64,000 nt of DNA from contig CADEFM010000013.1 of assembly GCA_902826605.1 (NCBI GenBank), forward strand, positions 78,868-142,867. Reading direction: 5' to 3'. The notes under the pieces were generated by a model. The model was not told where the DNA came from, made no database searches, and saw nothing but the letters and a program-made list of their open reading frames with translations. Source of the DNA: an uncultured Acidobacteriota bacterium. GTDB taxonomy: Bacteria > Acidobacteriota > Terriglobia > Bryobacterales > Bryobacteraceae. This document shows, piece by piece, positions 53,525-62,676 of this stretch. The position numbers and the translations under genes are program-made. The stretch's first letter is position 1. Each line of letters opens with the position of its first letter.

Positions 53525-54431
53525 CGGGAAACGCCTGCGCATCGTCGCGCATCTCGCGGTCCCTCCGTTCCTGGCCCGCCGCGGCGGACCGCAGACGCAT
53601 CAGATCCTGCAGGGTATGAAACCAGAACGGCGCACCGAGCGACAGCAATAACGCGCTGACGGCGACGCCAGCCCAGTTCACCTGTGCGATGCGCGCTTGC
53701 CATTCCTCGAAAGTCTTCGGGGCTATGATGACGTCGGCGGCTTCCAGTCTTTCAAGAGCCAGGCGCTGCGCGCTCAGTGCGGTTGGTGGAACGTTTTGCG
53801 CGGCGAGCGATTCCGCCAACTGGACCGCCTGCGCGCGTGCGGCATCGCTCCGTCCAAAACGTTGAAATAGATCGAATGTGTCCACAGGGAACCCCACGGC
53901 TACCAGGGTGGCGAAGGCGAGCACCATCCAGCGGCTAACCGCGGTGAAACGGGCGGCCGCGCGATCCATGACTGCGTCGAATACCGAGAACACCTGGCTT
54001 GTAACTGCGCCCGCAGGGCCATCTAACAAAGCGTGTCCACGAACCGCGGCCGACGCCATATCCGGGCGTTCCACCGCCATGCCCAACGCCATCCGCCGGG
54101 CAGTTGCCAGTGCTTCGCCGAAATCGCACGCGGGCGCTAGCGCCGAGAGGTTGGCGCGCAGTTCGCCGTCCGCGCAGGCGAGCAGCGTTTCCACCAGCTC
54201 CTCCCGCGCGAGTACTTCGCGGGTTCCAGCCATTTCCTCGGCCAGCCGTCTGCCACTCTCGCCGCTGAATCGCCATTGCAGCGTTCCGAAAAGATCGAGG
54301 ATCCCGGCGCGCAAGTAGCATGACCGGAGCTTCAGCAGTTGTACGAGGAGTTGGGTGAGAACGGTGACCACCAGACTCAGCACGAGCATCACGGTAGCGA
54401 CACCGACGAGAATATCGAGCGACTTGAACAT
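53475..54431 (-). CDS. Membrane protein of unknown function
   Basis: 318 residues: helix near 8-33, a long soluble region with many Ala/Arg/Glu (about 40-160), a second helix at about 168-185, and a third at 260-285. The N-terminal LVVTVLTQLLVQLLKLRSCYLRAGILDLF is a pattern I have seen in uncharacterised Acidobacteriota and Proteobacteria membrane proteins but cannot name. The 3' end overlaps gph on the other strand. No function is assigned. Confidence 0.7.
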   Translation of the reverse strand: MFKSLDILVGVATVMLVLSLVVTVLTQLLVQLLKLRSCYLRAGILDLFGTLQWRFSGESGRRLAEEMAGTREVLAREELVETLLACADGELRANLSALAPACDFGEALATARRMALGMAVERPDMASAAVRGHALLDGPAGAVTSQVFSVFDAVMDRAAARFTAVSRWMVLAFATLVAVGFPVDTFDLFQRFGRSDAARAQAVQLAESLAAQNVPPTALSAQRLALERLEAADVIIAPKTFEEWQARIAQVNWAGVAVSALLLSLGAPFWFHTLQDLMRLRSAAAGQERRDREMRDDAQAFPASPPAPSRQERLDRQS

Positions 54432-54545
54432 GCAACCCCATGCCGATCAAAGCACGGGATGATGGATTGTAAGCCTACTCCGACGGTTACCAGTCTGGAA
54501 ACAGACAAGAAAACATCGCGCGGCGGACAGTGATAGCAGCCAAAA

Positions 54546-56573
54546 CTACTTGGTCCACTCCCCCAGCCAATCGAGCACTGTTTTGTACCACAGCTCACTG
54601 TTGCGGGGCTTCAGCACCCAATGGCCCTCATCGGGGAACATCAGGAGTTTGGACGGCACCTTCTGCATCTGCAGCGCGGTGAAGAGCTGGACGCCTTGGC
54701 CTACGGGGACGCGGTAATCCAGATCGCCGTGAATCACCAGCGTGGGCGTCTTGAAATCCTTGACGAATTCGCTGGGCGACCATTTCTTGTACAGGTCCGG
54801 ATTTTCGTGTGGCATCCCCTTGAATTCCCAAAGGGGGAACCATAGCTCTTCTGTCTCGCGCGCTTCGGCGGCCAGATCGAACACGCCCGCGTGCGAGACC
54901 AACGCCTTGAAACGATTGGTGTGACCCAATAGCCAGTTCACCATGTATCCGCCGTATGAGCCGCCTGCCGCCGCCATGCGATTGGGATCGGCGTACGGCA
55001 GTGCCGCCACTGTGTCCGCCACGGCCATGATGTCGTCGTAGGCGCGGCCGCCCCAATCGCTGCTGACCTCGTCGATGAACTTCTGCCCGTACCCGGTGGA
55101 ACCACGCTGGTTCGGCATTACCACCAAGTAGCCTGCGGCCGCGAACACCTGGGCGTTCCAACGATAAGTCCACGATTCACCCCACGCGCCTTGCGGGCCG
55201 CCATGGATCAGGAGCAGCACGGGATACTTGCGCGTAGCCGAAAAATTTGGGGGCTTCACGATAAAAGAATGCACGCGCGCCTTATCAGGGCTATCGGCCC
55301 ACAGTTCTTCGAGCGGCGTCAGCGCCGAGTTGTTCAGCACCACGTCATTGAGATGCGTCAGGGCTACGCCCGCTCCACCGCCGGACGTTGCTCGATAAAT
55401 CTCCACCGGGCGGGACCCGCTGTGTTCCGTGTAGATCATCGTGCGTCCATCGGAGGTGAACTGCACGTCGCCGAGGCTTGCCGCGCCGTTGATGATGCTG
55501 CGCGCGCCGCCGCCTGTAGCAGGAATCATCTGCAGCGTAACCCGGCCGCGGTCCTCCAAGGCGAAGAAGAGTCGCGTAGAATCGGGGGACCATGTGTAGC
55601 CTTCCACCCAGCGGTCCAGGGTTTCTGTGAGACCGGTAGTCTTTCCCGAGGCGCGTTCCAGGACCATCAGGCGAAAGCGGTCGGCCTCATAACCCGCGCG
55701 GGCCTGCGAACGGAACGCCAGGTATTTGCCATCGGGCGAGTACAAGGGACCATCGTCGCCGCCTGGGCTGAGCGTGATTTTCTTGGGCTCGCCGCCCGCC
55801 AGGGGCACCGTGTAGATGTCCGAATTCGTGCTGGTGGCGGGTTGGGCGTCCACATTGCGCACGAATGCGAGCTCCGTCGAATCCGGCGAAATCGCGTACG
55901 CTTCCGGCCCGCCTAACGAAAACGGAGGAGTATCGCCCGCACCCGGCGTCAGATCTTTTACATTCGTGCCATCGGAATCCATAACTAGCAAATGGCTGCG
56001 GCGTTTGCTCTGATATTCATTCCAGTGCCTGTACAGCAGCGAAGTATAGACGCGCGCTTTTACGGGATTCTTTTCGTCCGCATCCAGATTCTTACGATTG
56101 CATGCATCGTCGCTCCCACACTCCGGGTACACGCTCGATTGAAACACGAGCTTTGTGCCATCGGGTGAAATTACCGCTCCGCTCGCTTCGGTGGAAAGCC
56201 TGGTGATCTGGCGCGGATTAGTGCCTTCGGCGGTGAGCGCCCAGATCTGCGAAGATCCGCCCCGATTGGAAGTGAAGTAAATCAGTTTGGAATCGGGCGA
56301 CCAGCGCGGACGTTCATTATTCGTGCCCTCCCGCGTCAGCAAGCGCGGTGAACCGCCTTCGAGCGGCACTACGTAAATCTGCTTTGGCCGGGTATTCTTT
56401 TCGAGATCGATGCTCTGGACAGTGAACGCCACCAGTTTTCCGTCGGGAGAGAGCGCGGGTTCGCTGATCCGCTGCAGCCTTAACAGCGCCGCTGCGTCAA
56501 ACGGACGCTTCTGAGCGAACGAAAACGGCGCAGACGTAAATGCTGCCAGTACCAGAGCGATGAGCAGACGCAT
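54546..56573 (-). CDS. Secreted S9 prolyl-oligopeptidase-like peptidase
   Basis: 675 residues with a signal peptide (RLLIALVLAAFTSAPFSFAQ). A TolB-like beta-propeller (about 30-400, repeats such as SPDGKLVAFTVQS, SPDSKLIYFTSNRGG) precedes the alpha/beta hydrolase domain. Catalytic Ser in AAAGGSYGGYMVNW, Asp in VIHGDLDYRVPVGQ, His in FPDEGHWVL. An oligopeptidase or acylaminoacyl-peptidase that works outside the cytoplasm, for scavenging. Confidence 0.94.
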   Translation of the reverse strand: MRLLIALVLAAFTSAPFSFAQKRPFDAAALLRLQRISEPALSPDGKLVAFTVQSIDLEKNTRPKQIYVVPLEGGSPRLLTREGTNNERPRWSPDSKLIYFTSNRGGSSQIWALTAEGTNPRQITRLSTEASGAVISPDGTKLVFQSSVYPECGSDDACNRKNLDADEKNPVKARVYTSLLYRHWNEYQSKRRSHLLVMDSDGTNVKDLTPGAGDTPPFSLGGPEAYAISPDSTELAFVRNVDAQPATSTNSDIYTVPLAGGEPKKITLSPGGDDGPLYSPDGKYLAFRSQARAGYEADRFRLMVLERASGKTTGLTETLDRWVEGYTWSPDSTRLFFALEDRGRVTLQMIPATGGGARSIINGAASLGDVQFTSDGRTMIYTEHSGSRPVEIYRATSGGGAGVALTHLNDVVLNNSALTPLEELWADSPDKARVHSFIVKPPNFSATRKYPVLLLIHGGPQGAWGESWTYRWNAQVFAAAGYLVVMPNQRGSTGYGQKFIDEVSSDWGGRAYDDIMAVADTVAALPYADPNRMAAAGGSYGGYMVNWLLGHTNRFKALVSHAGVFDLAAEARETEELWFPLWEFKGMPHENPDLYKKWSPSEFVKDFKTPTLVIHGDLDYRVPVGQGVQLFTALQMQKVPSKLLMFPDEGHWVLKPRNSELWYKTVLDWLGEWTK

Positions 56574-56655
56574 CTGCGTTCATTCTATCCGTTTGAAAGG
56601 TGAGCGGGGAACTTGGTTCGTGCTATCTTTACAATCTAAGCACTGGAGGTGCATC

Positions 56656-56891
56656 ATGCCAAACAACATCCACACCAACCAGTCCTTTTACGCGCAGCAG
56701 TAAGCGCCGCAAAGGATTCCCTTCCGAAACCCAGGTCAAACGCGGAGACCGCGTCGTTCACGGCGATATTGAATTAAGTGAGAAGCTTGGCCGCAATGAC
56801 CCGTGCCCATGCGGCTCTGGCCATAGGTTTCAAGCGGTGCTGTCTCGACGCCGGGCGATATGACGGCGAGCGCCGCAACCACTTTTTTTAG
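56656..56891 (+). pseudogene. SEC-C motif small protein broken by two +1 frameshifts
   Basis: ATG 56656, with GGAGG 6 bases upstream, reads [15 protein letters not shown] and hits TAA. A shift of frame near the TCCTTTTACG tract then gives [16 protein letters not shown] and [18 protein letters not shown], the start of a SecA-type SEC-C zinc motif. A third frame, entered at the GGTTTCAAG tract, completes it as [12 protein letters not shown] and ends at TAG 56889. Each break is explained by one extra base in a short run. The intact product would be a protein of about 78 residues with CxCx8CC-like zinc ligands. It is either a genuine pseudogene or two sequencing errors. Confidence 0.7.
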
Positions 56892-56905
56892 GGAGTAAGC
56901 GCGAG

Positions 56906-56938
56906 GAGAGAGCCGGGCTATCAGAGCCCTGCTCTCTC
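56906..56938. terminator. Hairpin between SEC-C gene and cca
   Basis: GAGAGAGC (56906-56913) pairs with GCTCTCTC (56931-56938), with an inner GGGCT/AGCCC stem and a 5-base loop. It lies between two convergent genes and so probably ends both transcripts. The tail TAGCCCAACC is not T-rich, so it may be bidirectional and factor-aided. Confidence 0.55.
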
Positions 56939-56951
56939 TAGCCCAACCACG

Positions 56952-58367
56952 TTACTCGATTTGCGCTCGAGCTTGCGCGAAGTATTCGTGCAGCCAGCGC
57001 AGCGCTTCGGCCTCAGTGGAAAACGCACCGTCATTCTGCGCCTCATAGGCCGCGCGTGTGACCTCGCCGATATGTTTGCCTGCTTTGTCGTCAAAGTAAG
57101 GGAGCACGTGCCGTCCCAGGATCAGCGGCCGCTGCGGGCGATGTTCGACCGTCTCCGCGCGCGCGGCCTTCAGCATGTTCGCGGCGGCGGGCGGAATGCC
57201 AGGTTCTTTGGGCGGGCGTCCGGAGGCGTCAGCTTCAATCACGCGCACCAATTGCTCGATGCTGGCCGGCGCCAGGCGAAGCGCCAGGCGGCGAATGGCG
57301 CGAGCTGAGATTTCCTTGCCTATGCTGTGATGCGCAAGATGGTTCTCCACTAGCGGCACCACCTGATCCACCACCGCGCTCTTGATGCCGATGCGGTCCA
57401 GAAACGCACGCGCCATGGGGCCTCCGGCAGGTTCGTGGCCCCAGGAAGTCCAGCGAGCCCGTCCGTCACGCTCGCGCAGTTCGGTGGTGGAGGGCTTGGC
57501 GAAATCGTGGGCCAGAGAGGCGAACAGCAGCACCGCGCGGTCGTCTCCCGTGATGCCGTCACGCTCGGCAATGTGCGCCGCAGCGTTCAGCACGTGCATC
57601 GTATGTACGCCGACGTCGCCTTCGGGATGCCAGTCGGGGTCCTGCTGAACGCCGAAAAGATTTTCGATTTCAGGAAAATGGACGATCCAACCGGTGGCTC
57701 TCAGGTACTCCGCAATACGGCCCGGACGTGAACTCTTGATGGCCCACTTCATGAATTCTTCGGCGATACGTTCTTTGGCGAGCGTCGAATACTCTTGAGC
57801 GATTCCGCGTGACATCTCAGCCGTAGCGGGGTCCACCGTGAGGTCGAAGCGGCAGGCGAACTGCATCCCGCGCAAAACACGCAGAGGATCTTCCGGGAAG
57901 GCCGGACTCGTCGCACGCAGAATATGGTTGCGAAGGTCTTCCTGGCCGCCGAAGAAATCGAGCACTTCATCGGTGAGCGGATCGTAAGCCAGCGCATTGA
58001 TGGTGAAATCGCGGCGTGAGGCGGCTTCCTCGGGTGTAATGTGGGCATCGAACGTTGCCAGGAAATCGCGGTGATGGCGGCCGGTCTTACTATCGCGGCG
58101 CGGCACGCTGAAATCCCACGTTTCACCGCCATGCGCGGTAAGCTTCACCACTCCGAAGCTCTGCCCCACCAGATCCACGCGGCCGCGTCCGTCGAGAAAC
58201 GCGGCCAGTGGTTCGTAGGCGATGCCGTAGACTTCAATGTCGAAATCCTTCGCTTGCACGCCGAGCAGCGTGTCGCGCACTGCCCCGCCCACCACTGCAG
58301 CGTGGTAACCGGCTTGGCGCAAATCCCGGATGATATCCAGGAGGGCGGCTGGAAGCGCGAGGTTCAC
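56952..58367 (-). CDS. cca: CCA-adding enzyme with HD domain
   Basis: 471 residues from GTG 58367. Nucleotidyltransferase head: AVVGGAVRDTLLG and DFDIEVYGI (metal Asp pair), SFGVVKLTAHG, and the RRDFTINALAYDP motif. Neck/body with RVLRGMQFACRFDL. The HD domain is VLLFASLAHDFAKPSTTE. It completes the 3' CCA of tRNA. The HD domain form is of the E. coli multifunctional type. It is alone on this strand. Confidence 0.95.
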   Translation of the reverse strand: MNLALPAALLDIIRDLRQAGYHAAVVGGAVRDTLLGVQAKDFDIEVYGIAYEPLAAFLDGRGRVDLVGQSFGVVKLTAHGGETWDFSVPRRDSKTGRHHRDFLATFDAHITPEEAASRRDFTINALAYDPLTDEVLDFFGGQEDLRNHILRATSPAFPEDPLRVLRGMQFACRFDLTVDPATAEMSRGIAQEYSTLAKERIAEEFMKWAIKSSRPGRIAEYLRATGWIVHFPEIENLFGVQQDPDWHPEGDVGVHTMHVLNAAAHIAERDGITGDDRAVLLFASLAHDFAKPSTTELRERDGRARWTSWGHEPAGGPMARAFLDRIGIKSAVVDQVVPLVENHLAHHSIGKEISARAIRRLALRLAPASIEQLVRVIEADASGRPPKEPGIPPAAANMLKAARAETVEHRPQRPLILGRHVLPYFDDKAGKHIGEVTRAAYEAQNDGAFSTEAEALRWLHEYFAQARAQIE

Positions 58368-58461
58368 GTTTTTATTGTCGCTTCAGCCGCCGGGCGGTTG
58401 GATCTATGATAGTCAGTGGCGTCAACCGCGCCGGGTTATCGAGTGGAATGAGGTCCGAATC

Positions 58462-60432
58462 ATGCTGACACGACTATTGAGTGTATTGATCTGCGGTGTG
58501 GCCCTGAGCCAAGCCGAACTGGTGCGCCTGGAAATCAAGGAGCGCGGCGACGTGCTCGACGGAAAGGCATTCGGCACGGCCGGAGCCTACGAGCGAGTGA
58601 TCGGGCGCGCGTATTTCGCGCTGGATCCCAAGCTAGCCGTGAATCAGGCCATTGTCGACATCGGCCTGGCGCCCAAGAATAAGGACGGCCGCGTGGAATT
58701 CTCCGCTGACGTTTACATGCTGCGGCCGAAGGACTCCGCGAAAGGCAACGGTACGCTGCTCTATGAGGTCTCTAACCGCGGCGGCAAAGGCATGCTGCAA
58801 GCGTTTCATCGTGCCGGATCACTGGACCCGCGGAAGCCGGAAGAATTCGGGGACGCGTTCCTGCTGGAGCAGGGTTACGCGCTGCTCTGGGTGGGCTGGC
58901 AGTTCGATATGCCCGACACGCCGGGCCTGGTTCGCCTGTACCCGCCCGTGGCGGCGGGGGTGAAGGGCGTCGTACGGGCCGAGCACATGCTGGATGCGCG
59001 CGCGATGAGCTATGGCGTCTCGGATCGCAATCATAGGCCGTATCCGGTGATGAATCCGGACGATCCGAATTTGAAACTCACGGTCCGGGATCAGGTGGAA
59101 GGTCCGCGCTTCGCTCTTCCGCGCGGCGATTGGCACATTGAACACGGGACGACTATTGTGCTGAAGGGAGGCTTCGATCCGGGACGTTTGTATGAAATGG
59201 TGTATCAAACGGAAAACTCGCCTGTTTCCGGAACGGGCTTCGCCGCCGTGCGCGACATGGTGGCATGGCTTCGTTACGGCGGAAATGCGGATGGCGGCGC
59301 TGGCTTGGATGCGCGCTATCCGCGTGCGATCGGCTTCGGCATTTCGCAGAGTGCACGGTTTCTGCGCACGATGATGTATGAAGGTTTCAACCGCGATGAG
59401 AAGAATCGCAAAGTTTTCGAAGGTCTGATCGCGATCGTTGGAGCCGGCGGGCGCGGCGGTTTCAATATGCGTTTCTCGCAGCCTTCGCGCGATAGCAATC
59501 CGTTCCAGAACACTCTCACTCCCGTGGATCTTTTCCCGTTCACCGACCTGGAGCAAACCGATCCACAGACCGGCATGAAAGACGGATTGCTGACGCACAC
59601 GTTAACCAAGGAGTTCATACCCAAGATTTTCTACATGAACTCGGAATACGAGTATTACGGACGCGCGGCGTCTCTTTCGCACATCAACCTCGACGGCAAG
59701 AGCGACGCGCAGATCGCGCCGGATACCCGCGTATACATGTTCGCGGGAGGCCAGCATAGTCCGGCCCAGTTCCCGCCGGTGAAACGCAGCACCCAGAACC
59801 TGCCAAACCCGAATCCGTATCAATGGATATTGCGGCCGATGCTGTTATCGATGGATGCGTGGGTGAAGGATGGCAAACAGCCGCCGGCATCGCGCTATCC
59901 GCGCATCGCGAAAAACGAGCTGGTACCTCTCAGCGGCGTGAGATTCCCGCCGATTCCAGGCATCGCGAAGCCTGTCGTGCCGCACTTTGCGTACCCGTCG
60001 AATTACGGGCCCGATTTCCGCCAGAAGGGTATCGTCACGCAGGAACCGCCGGAGATCGGCAAGCCTTATCCCATCCTGGTTCCCCAAGTGGATGTGGACG
60101 GGAATGACATCGGAGGCATCCGCATGCCGCAAATTCAAGTGCCGCTGGCTACCTACACTGGTTGGAATTTGCGCGCACCGGAGGTGGGAGCGCCCACCCA
60201 GCTCTCCACACAAATCGGATCGCTAATTCCGTTTCCCCGCACCAAGGCAGAGCGCGAAAAAACGGGCGATCCGCGGCTATCCATCGAAGAACGCTATTCC
60301 AGCAAAGAGGACTATCTGGCGAAGTTCACGGCTGCGGCCGAGGCGCTGGCAAAGGAAGGCTTTTTGCTTCCCCAAGATGTGGCGAGTCTGACAAGGCGGG
60401 GCGCGGCCGAGTGGGACTTTATTCATCAATAA
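58462..60432 (+). CDS. Large secreted alpha/beta hydrolase-domain protein
   Basis: 656 residues from ATG 58462, signal peptide (LTRLLSVLICGVALSQA). It belongs to the uncharacterised alpha/beta hydrolase-domain family (about 650 residues, Abhydrolase_10-like): VSNRGGKGMLQAFH early, nucleophile in IGFGISQSARFLRTMMYEG, and a late His in FAGGQHSPAQFPP. Start choice is set by the signal peptide. A TATGAT box lies at about 58404. Substrate unknown; the size and fold suggest polymer or ester breakdown outside the cell. Confidence 0.85.
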   Translation: MLTRLLSVLICGVALSQAELVRLEIKERGDVLDGKAFGTAGAYERVIGRAYFALDPKLAVNQAIVDIGLAPKNKDGRVEFSADVYMLRPKDSAKGNGTLLYEVSNRGGKGMLQAFHRAGSLDPRKPEEFGDAFLLEQGYALLWVGWQFDMPDTPGLVRLYPPVAAGVKGVVRAEHMLDARAMSYGVSDRNHRPYPVMNPDDPNLKLTVRDQVEGPRFALPRGDWHIEHGTTIVLKGGFDPGRLYEMVYQTENSPVSGTGFAAVRDMVAWLRYGGNADGGAGLDARYPRAIGFGISQSARFLRTMMYEGFNRDEKNRKVFEGLIAIVGAGGRGGFNMRFSQPSRDSNPFQNTLTPVDLFPFTDLEQTDPQTGMKDGLLTHTLTKEFIPKIFYMNSEYEYYGRAASLSHINLDGKSDAQIAPDTRVYMFAGGQHSPAQFPPVKRSTQNLPNPNPYQWILRPMLLSMDAWVKDGKQPPASRYPRIAKNELVPLSGVRFPPIPGIAKPVVPHFAYPSNYGPDFRQKGIVTQEPPEIGKPYPILVPQVDVDGNDIGGIRMPQIQVPLATYTGWNLRAPEVGAPTQLSTQIGSLIPFPRTKAEREKTGDPRLSIEERYSSKEDYLAKFTAAAEALAKEGFLLPQDVASLTRRGAAEWDFIHQ

Positions 60433-60567
60433 TTCGGCATTCCCGATTCGGTACTTCGTACGGATGGGGTTCAATCTGGGTCGAAGGTACTAGGGACAAA
60501 TAGGGCATCTAGTCGATTGGCGTTGAAGGCGATTCCGGTTAGCATCGGGTGTATTAGGAGCGAATTT

Positions 60568-60963
60568 ATGCCCAATGCCAGCGAGTCTTCTTCGGCCGCG
60601 TGGGTCCCCGATCCCGCGGAAGCGCGGCGCGATCAGCGATATACGGCTCCCAGCGGGGTCAAACTGACGCTCCAGGCGCCACCCGATGCGGCCAGCGAAG
60701 TGGCGGAATTGCACGACATTTCGCTGCGCGGGTTCGGCATAGTCACTCGCCGCTACATTGCGCCAGGAACGACGGTGATGATGAGAATGGGCACGCAGCG
60801 CATTGAGGCAGAAGTCAAACATTGCAAGCCGCAGGAAGCGGGAGCAGGATACAGGGCGGGTGTGGTGGTTCACCGAACCGTCAGCGAGCGGTCTGCCTCC
60901 AGCAAGCAAGGCTCCTGGGATACGTTTCTGATACGCGGACGGCGTCCGGCAGACGACCTGTAA
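60568..60963 (+). CDS. PilZ-domain c-di-GMP receptor
   Basis: 131 residues from ATG 60568, with AGGAG 8 bases upstream. The c-di-GMP motifs are both intact: RRDQR (RxxxR) near residue 20 and DISLRGFG (DxSxxG) near residue 48. No other domain. It should bind c-di-GMP and is a plausible receptor for the signal of the REC-GGDEF-EAL protein. Its partner is unknown; a Tad motor or pilus role is inference only. Confidence 0.88.
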   Translation: MPNASESSSAAWVPDPAEARRDQRYTAPSGVKLTLQAPPDAASEVAELHDISLRGFGIVTRRYIAPGTTVMMRMGTQRIEAEVKHCKPQEAGAGYRAGVVVHRTVSERSASSKQGSWDTFLIRGRRPADDL

Positions 60964-60971
60964 CAGCAAGT

Positions 60972-61000
60972 CGCCCGAACGGTGTTCGAGGAGAACGGGC
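60972..61000. other. Alternating hairpins between PilZ and the convergent gene
   Basis: GCCCG (60973-60977) can pair with CGGGC (60996-61000), or CGAAC (60976-60980) can pair with GTTCG (60984-60988). The two stems share bases and exclude each other. In this convergent gap it may be a weak terminator. No T-run. Confidence 0.3.
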
Positions 61001-61052
61001 AGTTTGATCCCGCCGCTCAAACCTGACTACGACCTCTTCCCGCCCCACGAAG

Positions 61053-61835
61053 TCACTTCGTTTCGGGCGGAGGAAGTCGCGGAAGGGTGTAAGGCGGCGA
61101 AGGTGGCGGTGAATTGCGAGACCTCGCCCTTCGTTCCTGGACGACGTCGACGATCACATAATCCGATGGAACTTGAAAAAGGAACTCGTCCGGCTCCGTT
61201 CGGTCGATGTTCTCTAGGCGCGTCGTGCCATCTCCGAAACAATTGGACCTGCTCTCCAGCAAAGTCATTTGCAATTCCGGTGAGTACCAACTCTCCTTGA
61301 TAGCCACATTTTCTTCACATGCGGACATGGGCCCGAGACCGGCGTAAACGCGTGTGATCCGTTGACCGTCGGCGGCGAGCCCGCCGATGAATTTGGCTCC
61401 TAAGGATTCGGAACTCGTATGAACCTCGCCAGATCCCGAGGACGGGGACAACTGTCCGATGGCGGTACTCATCGTGGGAAGTGTTTGCGAAGGTGGCACC
61501 CGTGGGCCCGGAAGAATGAGCCTCCGGGCGCTCTTGCTTTTTGTATCCAGCGAGTAGTTAATGCCCGCTACGGGATCGTCGATGCGCACGAACTGAGTGC
61601 CAACGGCAATCGGGTCGGGGGGAACTGAGGCGTCCACTCTGGTCCGTCCGGCTGAGTCCCGATAGACACGTATTGTTTTCATGCGGAGGACGCCTCGCAC
61701 ATTCGGCGTAGGATTCTCGATGTTCACTTCGTCAGCGGAAAATGGTTGACCCGCGATAGAGGCAACCGGCAAAGGCTGCCCCGATACTTCCGCCACGAAC
61801 CAAACAACCAGAAGTGCCACAAACGAAAATCGCAC
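61053..61835 (-). CDS. Secreted protein of unknown function
   Basis: 260 residues from GTG 61835 with AGGAG upstream. Signal peptide (RFSFVALLVVWFVAEVSG) then IAGQPFSADEVNIENPTP and a Pro-rich tail (NSPPPSPPYTLPRLPPPE). RVDASVPPDPIAVGTQFVRID and DKKSARRLIL-type segments suggest a beta-rich extracellular fold. I recall similar secreted proteins repeated in Acidobacteriota genomes, of no known function. It begins the accessory region. Confidence 0.65.
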   Translation of the reverse strand: MRFSFVALLVVWFVAEVSGQPLPVASIAGQPFSADEVNIENPTPNVRGVLRMKTIRVYRDSAGRTRVDASVPPDPIAVGTQFVRIDDPVAGINYSLDTKSKSARRLILPGPRVPPSQTLPTMSTAIGQLSPSSGSGEVHTSSESLGAKFIGGLAADGQRITRVYAGLGPMSACEENVAIKESWYSPELQMTLLESRSNCFGDGTTRLENIDRTEPDEFLFQVPSDYVIVDVVQERRARSRNSPPPSPPYTLPRLPPPETK

Positions 61836-61923
61836 AGCCGACTCCTAGCGGCCATCCTACTTCGAATGGTGGCGGCACACAAGGGGGTAGTGTCCTAACA
61901 GGTGCGTTGCAAAAACTTAGAAG

Positions 61924-62373
61924 TTACCACGCCAGGCAAAACAGACCGCTTTTGCCGTCATATGTCATTAGGCAGTTTTTCAGTATGTTCAAACCGATGA
62001 TCGCGTGAAAGCCTTGGGCTGCGAGTAGTTGCGCCTCAAGCGCGGCAACGGCATGGAGTATTAGCGGAGCAGAATTCTGGGTGGATGGAATGGTAAAGCT
62101 AACATCGTACTGATTTGCGTTCGCGGGCTGCTGGCCCGTTGTCGGCGTGTTTACTTTACTGCTGCCAGTCGGCGTAAGTTGTAGTTGTTGCAATACCGAG
62201 GGATCTAAACATAAACAGTTTGCCCCCGTATCCACAAGCGCCTGCACCTGGATCAGGTTGGGGACTGGCTGATTGGCAGCGAGTAGAGCGGCGCGCCTCC
62301 CGAAGCTGACGCCGACAGCCGCGTTCACTATCAGGTTTCCGTTTTGCGCTACCTGCTTAGTGAAGTATGGCAC
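61924..62373 (-). CDS. Retropepsin-like aspartic protease (clan AA)
   Basis: 149 residues from GTG 62373. The catalytic motif is IQVQALVDTGANCLCLDPSVL (Asp-Thr-Gly) near residue 50, and the hydrophobic-hydrophobic-Gly motif is HAIIGLNILKNC near residue 126, as in retropepsin-like single-domain proteases that dimerise. No signal peptide, so cytoplasmic. Its start lies 25 bases inside the 3' end of the 83-residue gene upstream, so the two are translationally coupled. I recall this pair from many bacteria as uncharacterised. The substrate is unknown; self-cleavage or cleavage of the partner is possible. Confidence 0.82.
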   Translation of the reverse strand: MPYFTKQVAQNGNLIVNAAVGVSFGRRAALLAANQPVPNLIQVQALVDTGANCLCLDPSVLQQLQLTPTGSSKVNTPTTGQQPANANQYDVSFTIPSTQNSAPLILHAVAALEAQLLAAQGFHAIIGLNILKNCLMTYDGKSGLFCLAW

Positions 62374-62600
62374 GGGAGAAGACGTGAGATGAATTGAACC
62401 TGCTCGATAGTGTGAATCTGTTTTACCAGAAACGGATCAAGGCCAAACTTCGCGTAACCCTCTTTGATCGCGTCCTCGTATGTGCCGAAGACATCCAGAA
62501 GCTGGTCCCCCTTGATCAGGGCAAACTTGCCTTCTCCCTCAGCGGCTAACATCTCAGGTAGCTTATTCGCGTAAGTTTCGAGTTCCTTTTCGAGTGCCAT
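62349..62600 (-). CDS. Small partner of the retropepsin-like protease
   Basis: 83 residues from ATG 62600 (an upstream in-frame start exists at 62630). ALEKELETYANKLPEML is a helical N-terminus; then GKFALIKGDQLLDVFGTYED and AIKEGYAKFGLDPFLVKQI, which resembles the small DUF5678-like fold (a beta hairpin with a helix). It ends in VQFISRLL. Its 3' end overlaps the protease gene by 25 bases. It may be a cofactor, inhibitor or substrate of the protease, by analogy to other coupled pairs. No function is known. Confidence 0.78.
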   Translation of the reverse strand: MALEKELETYANKLPEMLAAEGEGKFALIKGDQLLDVFGTYEDAIKEGYAKFGLDPFLVKQIHTIEQVQFISRLLPCHTSLSR

Positions 62601-62676
62601 TGTACTGTCCCCAAATACTAGTGTATCCATCGGCAGTATGCAACATGTTCCGTACCCATTGGCTCGGGCGAAGAAA

